Assembly: GCF_025717515.1 (NCBI RefSeq)
Contig: NZ_JAJIRN010000006.1
Location: 62,001 to 126,000 of the forward strand
Length of the DNA: 64,000 bases
From: Roseateles oligotrophus
Lineage (GTDB): Bacteria; Pseudomonadota; Gammaproteobacteria; Burkholderiales; Burkholderiaceae_C
Reading direction: 5' to 3'
Part shown: in pieces, positions 25,898 to 33,505 of the stretch
Layout: each line of letters begins with the position of its first letter
How positions within the stretch are numbered: position 1 is the first letter of the stretch
Notes under the pieces: generated by a model
Told to the model about the DNA's origin: nothing
Database searches by the model: none
The model's input: the letters and a program-made list of their open reading frames with translations, nothing else
Program-made: the position numbers and the translations under genes

Positions 25898-25917
25898 TTA
25901 ATCAATCGATTGATTAA
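25898..25917. promoter_or_regulatory. Perfect palindrome, probable TetR operator
   Basis: TTAATCAATCGATTGATTAA equals its own reverse complement over all 20 bases and contains the AATCAATCGATTGATT core. It is in AT-rich DNA just upstream of tetR, where the promoter should be. Size and symmetry suit binding of a TetR dimer. Confidence 0.85.
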
Positions 25918-25999
25918 ATTATTCAATCACCGCGGCAAGCCCTTTAGCGTGACTTTCGGCACAGCCATAGCCACTGGCAAGGCCATTCACAGGGCTGGT

Positions 26000-27289
26000 T
26001 TACTCAGTAGGTAAGCCCGAAGGCAGCACCTGGTGATGCATAACCCGCTGCGGGAACGGGATTTCGACACCCAATTCATTCAGCTTTCTGAGCAGGCTGA
26101 GATTGACTTCGGAGCGCACCCCGCCCTGTCCATTCTCGGGATCGGAGATCCAAAAGCTCACCGTCAGCTCCAAGCCGTCGGCGGCAAACTGGGTCAACAA
26201 CACCGAGGGGCCGGGTTCCTTCAGCACGCGCGGGATATGCCGCACCGCATCACTCAATTGCGGCAAGAGCAGGTCCAGATCGGTGCCGTAGGCAACTTGC
26301 ACCACGGTACTGATCAAGACGGTGGGGTCGGCCAGCGAAGAGTTCTCGACCCGCTGCGTGATCAGCAATTCATTCGGCACGATGGACTCGCGCCCGTTCA
26401 AGGCCCGGATCACCGTGAAACGGGTCTTGATGTCGGTGATGCGCCCTTCGAAGTTATCGACCTTGACCATATCGCCGATGCGCAGCGAGCGCTCGGCCAG
26501 AATGACAAAGCCCGACACATAGTTGGAGGCCAGCTTTTGCATGCCCAAGCCAATGCCGACACCGACCGCGCCGCCCATCACGCCCAGCGCCGTCAAGTCC
26601 ATACCGGCCGCCGACAGCGAAAACAAAATCGCACCGAGCAAAAGCAAGGCCCGGCTGACATTGGCGGCGATCTTGCGCAGCGACAAATCGCCCACCGAGC
26701 GGCGCAGCAGCCGCGCCTCGATCACCGATGACAGCCAAAGCGCCAGCACGACCGCGATCATGGCCGTCATCGAGGCCTCAAGCAGATTGGTGACCGATAT
26801 CCTGGTGGCGCCGAGTTTGAAGGTGATGTCGTTCAACTCATCACGCAGCCAGGGCAGCACGCCAATCACCCACAAGATCGAGCCGACCCAGGCGGCCCAG
26901 GACACCGACTGCTCCACCAACTCGATCAACGCCGATTTCGGCAACGCGGTTCTGAGCACTTGCACCGTCAGGCGGATGATCAACAAGGACACCAAGACCG
27001 GCACCGCCAGCTTGAATACCGCGTGGGAAATGCCCAGCATCGGCAGCACCGCCTTGGCCGAAAAAGCCAGCAGCAAGGCCAAGATCGGGAACAGCACACC
27101 GTCAAAAATGCGCTGACCAAAAAACACCGATTGTTGTTGGTGATGGATACGCCGCTGCAAGAGGCTAACGGCAACCCAGGACAGGCCCAGACAGGCCGTC
27201 AAGATCGCCAGGCCGACCAGGGAATTCGTGCTTAAAAGGGCCTCGCCCAACTCGCGCAACTCGGCGAAATCAATTGCTTTACTTGTCAT
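26000..27289 (-). CDS. MscS-family mechanosensitive ion channel
   Basis: 429 residues. Five or more hydrophobic segments (for example LVGLAILTACLGLSWVAVSL, ILALLLAFSAKAVLPML, LVSLLIIRLTVQVL, AMIAVVLALWLSSVIEA) lead into the pore-lining helix GVMGGAVGVGIGLGMQKLASN. The cytoplasmic MscS beta domain follows (VSGFVILAERSLRIGDMVKVDNFEGRITDI, NGRESIVPNELLIT), then the C-terminal alpha/beta domain. It opens under membrane tension to release solutes during osmotic downshock. It stands alone between the pump operon promoter and the deacetylase gene. It is longer than E. coli MscS, with extra N-terminal TM helices. Confidence 0.93.
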   Translation of the reverse strand: MTSKAIDFAELRELGEALLSTNSLVGLAILTACLGLSWVAVSLLQRRIHHQQQSVFFGQRIFDGVLFPILALLLAFSAKAVLPMLGISHAVFKLAVPVLVSLLIIRLTVQVLRTALPKSALIELVEQSVSWAAWVGSILWVIGVLPWLRDELNDITFKLGATRISVTNLLEASMTAMIAVVLALWLSSVIEARLLRRSVGDLSLRKIAANVSRALLLLGAILFSLSAAGMDLTALGVMGGAVGVGIGLGMQKLASNYVSGFVILAERSLRIGDMVKVDNFEGRITDIKTRFTVIRALNGRESIVPNELLITQRVENSSLADPTVLISTVVQVAYGTDLDLLLPQLSDAVRHIPRVLKEPGPSVLLTQFAADGLELTVSFWISDPENGQGGVRSEVNLSLLRKLNELGVEIPFPQRVMHHQVLPSGLPTE

Positions 27290-27341
27290 TGTTCAGGATC
27301 AGATCTATTTGACAGGCGCGCAGCCTTGGCGCCGAGGCCGG

Positions 27342-28277
27342 TCAGATTCCGGCCAGCACGCGCAAATGCACACCCACGCTGCGGGCCAGGGCGTCGAGGT
27401 TATAGCCGCCTTCCAGGCAAGAGACGATGCGACCCTGAGAATGCTTGTCAGCGACGCTCTTGATGCGCTGCGTCATCCATTCATAGTCCGACTCCACCAG
27501 GCCCAACTGCCCCAGATCGTCCTCGCGGTGGGCATCAAAGCCGGCCGAGATAAAGATCATCTCGGGTTTGAACGCCTCCAGCGCCGGCATCCACATCGAC
27601 TCGATCAATGCGCGGATTTCGGCCCCTTTGGTATAGGCCGGCACCGGCACATTGATCATGTTTTCACCCTTGGGCACGGCGCCGTTATAGGGATAGAGCG
27701 GGTGCTGAAAAATGCTGACCATCAAGACGCGCTCGTCGCCGGCAATGATGTCCTCGGTGCCGTTGCCATGGTGGACATCAAAGTCAACGATCGCCACCCG
27801 CTGCAGGCCGCGCACATCCAGCGCGTAACGGGCCGCCACGGCCACATTATTGAAGAAGCAAAAACCCATGCTTTGGTCACGGGTGGCGTGATGGCCAGGC
27901 GGGCGCACCGCGCAAAACGCGTTCTCACAGCCGCCGTTCAAGACCATCTCGGTCGCCTGCACCGCCGCACCCGCCGCGCGCAGCGCAGCCGACCAGGTGT
28001 TGGGGCAGGCGACGGTATCGGGGTCCACCGCACGCGACTCGCCGCTGGCCTCACAGGCCTTGAGGATGTCGGAGATTTCGGCCACATAACCATGGGTATG
28101 GGCGCGCTCCACATCGGCGAGATCAACCTTTTGGGCCTCCACCCGGGTCAAGGCAAGGTCGATACCGGTGGCCAAAAGCCAGTCATCAATCGCCGTCAAG
28201 CGCTGCGGGCATTCGGGGTGACCGGCGCCCATATCGTGCCGGCGGCAGTCGGGGTGGCTGAAATAAGCAGTGGACAT
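27342..28277 (-). CDS. Histone-deacetylase-family (class II-like) hydrolase
   Basis: 311 residues with the arginase/deacetylase fold: PPGHHATRDQSMGFCFFNN (paired catalytic His), VDFDVHHGNGTED (zinc Asp and His), YPYNGAVPKGENMINVPVP, and ISAGFDAHREDDLGQL (second zinc Asp). It should remove acyl groups from lysine or polyamine-type substrates in the cytoplasm; bacterial members include HdaH and acetylpolyamine amidohydrolases, which I cannot distinguish here. It lies 52 bases upstream of, and on the same strand as, the MscS gene, and diverges from moxR. Confidence 0.9.
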   Translation of the reverse strand: MSTAYFSHPDCRRHDMGAGHPECPQRLTAIDDWLLATGIDLALTRVEAQKVDLADVERAHTHGYVAEISDILKACEASGESRAVDPDTVACPNTWSAALRAAGAAVQATEMVLNGGCENAFCAVRPPGHHATRDQSMGFCFFNNVAVAARYALDVRGLQRVAIVDFDVHHGNGTEDIIAGDERVLMVSIFQHPLYPYNGAVPKGENMINVPVPAYTKGAEIRALIESMWMPALEAFKPEMIFISAGFDAHREDDLGQLGLVESDYEWMTQRIKSVADKHSQGRIVSCLEGGYNLDALARSVGVHLRVLAGI

Positions 28278-28375
28278 GGTTCTATTGTTTCTGAGGACTG
28301 TGATCTCATTCAGTTGGCGCCAGAGCTACTTGCTTCGTTTGATCAACGCGACTCACAAACTCATAAGATTGCCCG

Positions 28376-29326
28376 ATGACGACATCTTCAACCCAGCATA
28401 TTTCGGCTCAGCTGATGGCTCTGCAACAACAGGTTAGCACGATCATCAAGGGCAAACGGAGCCAGATCGCCGACTGCGTGGCCTGCTTGATCGCCGGCGG
28501 CCATTTGCTGATCGAGGACCTGCCCGGTGTCGGCAAGACCACGCTGGCCCATGCCCTCGCCATCTCGATGGGGCTGAAATTCTCGCGCCTGCAGTTCACC
28601 TCGGATCTGATGCCGTCCGACCTGCTCGGCGTCAGCATTTATGAGCGCGACTCCGTGCACGACAAGGCCGACTTCGTGTTCCACCCCGGCCCGGTGTTCG
28701 CGCAGGTCTTGCTGGCCGATGAGATCAACCGGGCCGGGCCGAAGTCGCAGAGCGCGCTGCTGGAGGCGATGGAAGAAAACCAGGTCAGCGTCGACGGCAT
28801 CAGCCATGCGCTGCCGCAGCCATTTTTCGTCATCGCGACACAAAACCCGAGCGAGCAACTCGGCACCTACCCGCTGCCCGAGTCGCAACTGGACCGTTTT
28901 TTGATGTGCATCTCGCTGGGCTACCCCGACCGCGCCAGCGAGCGCGAATTGCTGATGGGCCAAGACAGCCGGATCGCCCTGCGCGGCTTGCAGCCGGTGA
29001 TGAATGCCGAGGACTTGCTGGCGGCGCAAGCGGCGGTGCGCGGCATTCATGCCTCCGCTGCGCTGCTGGATTACCTGCAGGCCTTGATCGAGGCAAGCCG
29101 CTCGGGCCAATGGTTCGCTGAAGGCCTGAGCCCACGCGCGGGTTTGGGCGTCTTGCGCGCCGCCCGTGCCCGCGCCCTGCTCGACGGCCGTGACTTTGTT
29201 TCGCCCGATGATGTGCAGGCGATTTTGCCGCAGACGATTGCACATCGATTGAGGCCCAAGGCCGGCAGCGGCCGCGGCCCGCGCGAGCAGGTGCGGGCGA
29301 TGATTGAAGCGATCAATCTGCCTTGA
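28376..29326 (+). CDS. MoxR-family AAA+ ATPase
   Basis: 316 residues: Walker A DLPGVGKTTLAHAL, Walker B VLLADEINRAGPKSQSALLEAMEE, sensor 1 FFVIATQNPSEQLGTYPLPESQLDRF, and the C-terminal lid domain (GLSPRAGLGVLRAARARAL). MoxR ATPases act as chaperones that mature or insert metal/cofactor or VWA-domain partners. It is the first gene of a moxR-DUF58-tgpA operon with one-base gaps, a widely conserved trio of uncertain overall role. Confidence 0.94.
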   Translation: MTTSSTQHISAQLMALQQQVSTIIKGKRSQIADCVACLIAGGHLLIEDLPGVGKTTLAHALAISMGLKFSRLQFTSDLMPSDLLGVSIYERDSVHDKADFVFHPGPVFAQVLLADEINRAGPKSQSALLEAMEENQVSVDGISHALPQPFFVIATQNPSEQLGTYPLPESQLDRFLMCISLGYPDRASERELLMGQDSRIALRGLQPVMNAEDLLAAQAAVRGIHASAALLDYLQALIEASRSGQWFAEGLSPRAGLGVLRAARARALLDGRDFVSPDDVQAILPQTIAHRLRPKAGSGRGPREQVRAMIEAINLP

Positions 29327-29327
29327 A

Positions 29328-30341
29328 ATGAAACTCGGCTTGAAGCAGTCCTGGCAGCGCTGGTGGTCGGCGCGCCACCCCTTGAGCGACAGCCATCTGA
29401 TGGGGCAACGCAATATCTATATTTTGCCGAGCCGGCCTGGCCTGGCGTTTTGCGCCACCTTGGCCCTGCTGCTGCTGGCCTCGATCAATGATCAGCTCAG
29501 CCTGGGCTATCTGCTGACGTTTTTGCTGACCGGCGCCGGCCTGGCTTCGATGCACAACACCCACGCCAATCTGCGCGGTCTGAGCCTGGATCTGAAGCCT
29601 CCCGCCGCCGTTTTCGCCGGCGACGATGTGCAGCTGGAACTGCGTCTGCACAATGACGGGGCCGCGCGCTTCGGTATTGGCGTGCATGTGCAAGGCGCAG
29701 CACGCAGCGAAATTGCCTGGACCGATGTGCCGGCCTTGGGCCACGCGCTGCTGACGGTGCGTTTTCCCAGCGGGGCTTGTGGCCGGCGGACCCTGCCGGC
29801 GCTGCAGATCGTGACCCGTTTCCCGCTCGGACTGTTCCGGTCTTGGAGCGTTTGGCGGCCGGCGGCGCAGGTCTGGATCTATCCCAAAGCCGAGCAGCCC
29901 ACACCACCCTTCCCGGCTCAACAGGCCCAGGCGCAAGGCAGCGGCAACTCGAGCAAGCAATTGCAACGCGGCCAAGACTTCGAGGGCGTGCGGGGCTACC
30001 GGCGTGGCGACTCGATGCGCCAGGTCTTGTGGAAAAAGGCCGCCTTGAGCCTGGAGCAGGGGAGCTCGCAGTTATGGGTGCGCGATACCCATGCACCGGT
30101 CGCGCAAACGCTGTGGCTGGACTGGCGTGATGCCGCGCCCCTGGCCGAGCCGGCCAGGGCTTCGCGCCTATGCGCCTGGCTGCTGGCGGCGGAGCGCCTG
30201 CAAGCGCCTTACGGCCTGCGACTGCCCAGCGGTGAATGGCCGCCCGACCTGGGCGACGCTCATGCTCAGCAATGCCTGGAACACCTGACAATGCTGGCCT
30301 GCCAGGACGCTCGGCCCCGCCAAGCCGAGGCGCGCAAATAA
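29328..30341 (+). CDS. DUF58 domain membrane protein
   Basis: 337 residues. Two neighbouring TM segments (about 37-75: PGLAFCATLALLLLASIN and YLLTFLLTGAGLASM), then a beta-rich region (LSLDLKPPAAVFAGDDVQLELRLHNDG) and the DUF58 core with GQDFEGVRGYRRGDSMRQVLWKKAAL. DUF58 is related to von Willebrand A folds and usually travels with a MoxR ATPase and a transglutaminase. Start is ATG 29328, one base past the moxR stop, and the stop overlaps tgpA by one base (TAATG). Confidence 0.9.
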   Translation: MKLGLKQSWQRWWSARHPLSDSHLMGQRNIYILPSRPGLAFCATLALLLLASINDQLSLGYLLTFLLTGAGLASMHNTHANLRGLSLDLKPPAAVFAGDDVQLELRLHNDGAARFGIGVHVQGAARSEIAWTDVPALGHALLTVRFPSGACGRRTLPALQIVTRFPLGLFRSWSVWRPAAQVWIYPKAEQPTPPFPAQQAQAQGSGNSSKQLQRGQDFEGVRGYRRGDSMRQVLWKKAALSLEQGSSQLWVRDTHAPVAQTLWLDWRDAAPLAEPARASRLCAWLLAAERLQAPYGLRLPSGEWPPDLGDAHAQQCLEHLTMLACQDARPRQAEARK

Positions 30342-32407
30342 TGGGCCGCAGCCTGAGTCGCGATGGCCGCGACACCCTCTTTTTGCTGACCACGATTGCC
30401 GCCGTGGTGCTGCCCCACGCCGGCCATCTGCCAGCTTGGGCCAGCGCCATCACCGCCTTGATCTTGGCTTGGCGCGCGCTGTTGGCCTGGCGCGGCGAGC
30501 CGCTACCGGGCCGCTGGGTCTTGGTGACGGTGCTGGTATTGACCGCCGCCCTGACCTGGTTGACCCACCGCACGCTGATCGGTCGCGAGGCCGGTATCAC
30601 CATGCTGGTGATGCTGATGGCGCTGAAGACGCTGGAGTTGCGCGCGCGCCGCGACGCCTTTGTGGTGTTCTTTCTCGGCTTCTTCCTGGTGCTGACGCAT
30701 TTCCTCTATTCGCAGTCGATATTGACCGCCGCCTGGACGCTTTTGAGCGTCTGGGCCTTGCTCAGCGCGCTGGTGCTGGCGCAGATGCCGGTGGGCCAGC
30801 CTAGCCTGCGCCTGGCCGCAAAGCTGGCGGCACGCACGACCTTGTACGGCCTGCCGGTGATGCTGTTTTTGTTCCTGCTGTTCCCCCGCATTGGGCCGCT
30901 CTGGGGCATCCCGGCCGACTCGGTCGGGCGCACCGGCCTGTCGGACCGGCTCGACTTTGGCGCGATGTCCGAGATCGCCAATGACGACAGCGTGGCGCTG
31001 CGCCTGCGTTTTTCAGGCCCGCCGCCGCCGCCCGCCGCGCGCTATTTCCGTGGCCCGGTTTTGGGGCATTTCGACGGTCGAAGCTGGCAGTCGGCCGGCT
31101 TGAACTGGCCCGGCAACACCGACGCGCTGCAGGTCGGTGGCAAGCCGCTGGACTACGAAATCACCGTGGAGCCGCTGCGCAGCAAGGTGCTCCCACTGTT
31201 GGAGATGAGCGCCGAGCCGGCCGGCACCGAGCGGCCACTCGACGCCTTGACGATCAAGCGCGCGCCCGAATTGGAATGGCTGGCCGGCAGGCCCATCACC
31301 GAGCGGCTGCGCCTGAACGCCAAGGTCTATCCCGAATTCAGCCATGGTCCGCTGACGCCCAGCTTGGCCTTGCAGAACTATCTGGAGCTGCCGCCGGGCC
31401 TCAATCCGCGCACCCTGCAATGGGCGGCCAAGCTCAGGCGCGAGGCACGCTTCGCCGCGCTTGAGCCGCAAGCGCTGAACCCGGCCTTGGCGGCGGCCGT
31501 GCTCGGCCATATCGCCAGCGCCGACTTCATCTACACCCTCGCGCCGGGTCGTTACGGCGAGGTCACGCCGCATCTGATCGATGAGTTCTGGTTCGACCGG
31601 CGGCTGGGTTTTTGCGAGCATTTCGCGGCCGGCTTTGTGGTCGTGATGCGGGCGATGGGCGTGCCGGCCCGCGTCGTGACCGGCTTTCAGGGCATGGACG
31701 CCGAGCCGCAAGACGGCTTCTGGATCGTGCGCAACAGCAATGCCCATGCCTGGGCCGAGTACTGGGCGCCCGGGCGCGGCTGGCTGCGCGCCGACCCGAC
31801 GGCGGCCATCGCACCGGATCGGATTCAGCTGGGCTTGGCCTTGCGCCCGCCACAAGGTGCGTTTGCGGGCGCTTTTGAAGGCGCCTTCGGCCAGCTCAGC
31901 CCGAACTTGTGGCTGTCGATGCGGCGCGGCTGGGAGGCGGTCGAGAATCGTTGGCAGCAAAGCGTCTTGAACTATTCGCGCCAAAGCCAGTTCGATCTGC
32001 TCAAAGGCGCCGGTTTTGCGTCACCCGACTGGGAGTTGCTGGGCCAGGTCAGCGCCGCCCTGATTGGCTTGATTGCGGTGGCCGGCGGGGCTTGGTCGCA
32101 ATGGAGCGCCCGCCCGCATGACGCCTGGAGCCGCCAGCGCGCCCGCATTCTGCGCGAGCTGCACCGACAAGGCCTGCAGGACGCGGCCGCGCATCAAGGG
32201 CCGCGCCACTGGGCCGAGTTGCTGCGCGCCAAACATGGCGAGGCCGCCGAGCCGGCAGCGCGGCTGTTGCAGGCCCTCGAAGTGGCGCGTTATGGGCGGC
32301 CAAACCTGGCCGGCGAGTCGAAACCTCGCTGGGCCGCCTGGGGCCGCCGGCAATGGCTGCGCGAATTCCGCGCCGCAGGTCGTATGCTGCGGGGCAAGAT
32401 TCGCTAA
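30341..32407 (+). CDS. tgpA: TgpA-type membrane transglutaminase-like protein
   Basis: 688 residues. At least six TM helices in the first 200 residues (DUF3488), then a periplasmic transglutaminase-like domain with Cys425 (GFCEHFAAGF), His469 (NAHAWAEYW) and Asp485 (RADPTAAI), then one more TM near 575 and a cytoplasmic DUF4129-like tail. TgpA of Pseudomonas aeruginosa has transglutaminase activity and is essential there. It is last in the moxR-DUF58-tgpA operon, with mltB following 9 bases downstream, which suggests a link to the cell envelope or peptidoglycan. Confidence 0.93.
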   Translation: MGRSLSRDGRDTLFLLTTIAAVVLPHAGHLPAWASAITALILAWRALLAWRGEPLPGRWVLVTVLVLTAALTWLTHRTLIGREAGITMLVMLMALKTLELRARRDAFVVFFLGFFLVLTHFLYSQSILTAAWTLLSVWALLSALVLAQMPVGQPSLRLAAKLAARTTLYGLPVMLFLFLLFPRIGPLWGIPADSVGRTGLSDRLDFGAMSEIANDDSVALRLRFSGPPPPPAARYFRGPVLGHFDGRSWQSAGLNWPGNTDALQVGGKPLDYEITVEPLRSKVLPLLEMSAEPAGTERPLDALTIKRAPELEWLAGRPITERLRLNAKVYPEFSHGPLTPSLALQNYLELPPGLNPRTLQWAAKLRREARFAALEPQALNPALAAAVLGHIASADFIYTLAPGRYGEVTPHLIDEFWFDRRLGFCEHFAAGFVVVMRAMGVPARVVTGFQGMDAEPQDGFWIVRNSNAHAWAEYWAPGRGWLRADPTAAIAPDRIQLGLALRPPQGAFAGAFEGAFGQLSPNLWLSMRRGWEAVENRWQQSVLNYSRQSQFDLLKGAGFASPDWELLGQVSAALIGLIAVAGGAWSQWSARPHDAWSRQRARILRELHRQGLQDAAAHQGPRHWAELLRAKHGEAAEPAARLLQALEVARYGRPNLAGESKPRWAAWGRRQWLREFRAAGRMLRGKIR

Positions 32408-32416
32408 TTCATACCG

Positions 32417-33505
32417 ATGTACAAGCTCAGCGCCCTCCTTCTCCCGATTCTTTCGATCGCCCTGCTCTCAAGCTGCCCCGATGCAGCGGCCAAAAACACG
32501 AGCAAAAAGAAAGCCAAAGCCGCCAACACCAGCAAGGTTCATGACAAGGCGCCGCAAGCCTTCGGCGAACGCGCCGATCTGATGCGCTTTGGCGCCGACT
32601 TGGCCGCCGAACAGGGCTGGGATGCCGCGCTCTTGCAGGCTCAGCTGGCCCAGGCCAAGAGCCACCCGACCGTGCAGCGCTTGATCATGCCCGGCCCGCC
32701 CGGCAGCGCCAAAGACTGGGGCGCCTACCGGGCCCGCTTTGTCGAGCCGAGGCGCCTGCAGGCCGGGCTGGAATTCTGGGAACAAAACGGCGCCGCCCTG
32801 GCGCGAGCCGAAGCCCTGTACGGCGTGCCCGCCGAGTTGATCGTCGGCCTGATCGGGGTCGAGACCTTTTACGGCCAGATCACCGGCGGCTTTCGGGTCA
32901 TCGACGCCTTGAGCACGCTGGCCTTTGATTTCCCCAGCGGGCGCAGCGACCGCAGCGCATTTTTTCGCGCCGAGTTGGCCGAATTCTTCAAGCTCTGCCG
33001 GCGCGAAGGCCTGGACCCCTTGAGCGTCAAGGGCTCCTTTGCCGGCGCGATGGGTTGGCCGCAATTCATGCCTAGCAGCTGGAACAAGCATGCCGTCGAC
33101 TTTGACGGTGATGGTCATGTCGATCTGATCCAGAGTCCGGTCGACGCGATCGGCAGCGTCGCCCATTACTTGGCCAGTTTTGGCTGGCAGCGCGGCATGA
33201 CGACCCATTACAGCGTCGCCCTGCCGGTCGAGACGACGGCGCGCGCGCTGCTGCTGGCGCCCGACATCAAGCCCAGTTTCAGCGTCGCGCAATTGCAGGC
33301 GGCCGGCGCGCAGCCGTCCGAGGCAGCACTTGAACATGCCGGGCCATTGGCCGTGATCGAACTGCAAATGGGCGCGGCCGCGCCGGTCTATTGGCTGGGC
33401 AGCGAGAACTTCTATGCGCTGACGCGCTACAACTGGTCGAGCTATTACGCGATGGCCGTGATCGAAATGGGCCGCACGCTGCAGACGCTAAGGCAGGCTC
33501 GGTAG
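32417..33505 (+). CDS. mltB: Membrane-bound lytic murein transglycosylase B
   Basis: 362 residues. Lipoprotein-like N terminus (IALLSSCPD), then the MltB (SLT_2) domain: YGVPAELIVGLIGVETFYGQITGG with catalytic Glu149, VKGSFAGAMGWPQFMPSSW, DFDGDGHVDLIQS and DAIGSVAHYLASFGWQRGM. It cleaves glycan strands of peptidoglycan with formation of 1,6-anhydroMurNAc. It starts 9 bases after tgpA, so is probably co-transcribed. Its 3' end overlaps convergent comEC by 18 bases. Confidence 0.94.
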   Translation: MYKLSALLLPILSIALLSSCPDAAAKNTSKKKAKAANTSKVHDKAPQAFGERADLMRFGADLAAEQGWDAALLQAQLAQAKSHPTVQRLIMPGPPGSAKDWGAYRARFVEPRRLQAGLEFWEQNGAALARAEALYGVPAELIVGLIGVETFYGQITGGFRVIDALSTLAFDFPSGRSDRSAFFRAELAEFFKLCRREGLDPLSVKGSFAGAMGWPQFMPSSWNKHAVDFDGDGHVDLIQSPVDAIGSVAHYLASFGWQRGMTTHYSVALPVETTARALLLAPDIKPSFSVAQLQAAGAQPSEAALEHAGPLAVIELQMGAAAPVYWLGSENFYALTRYNWSSYYAMAVIEMGRTLQTLRQAR

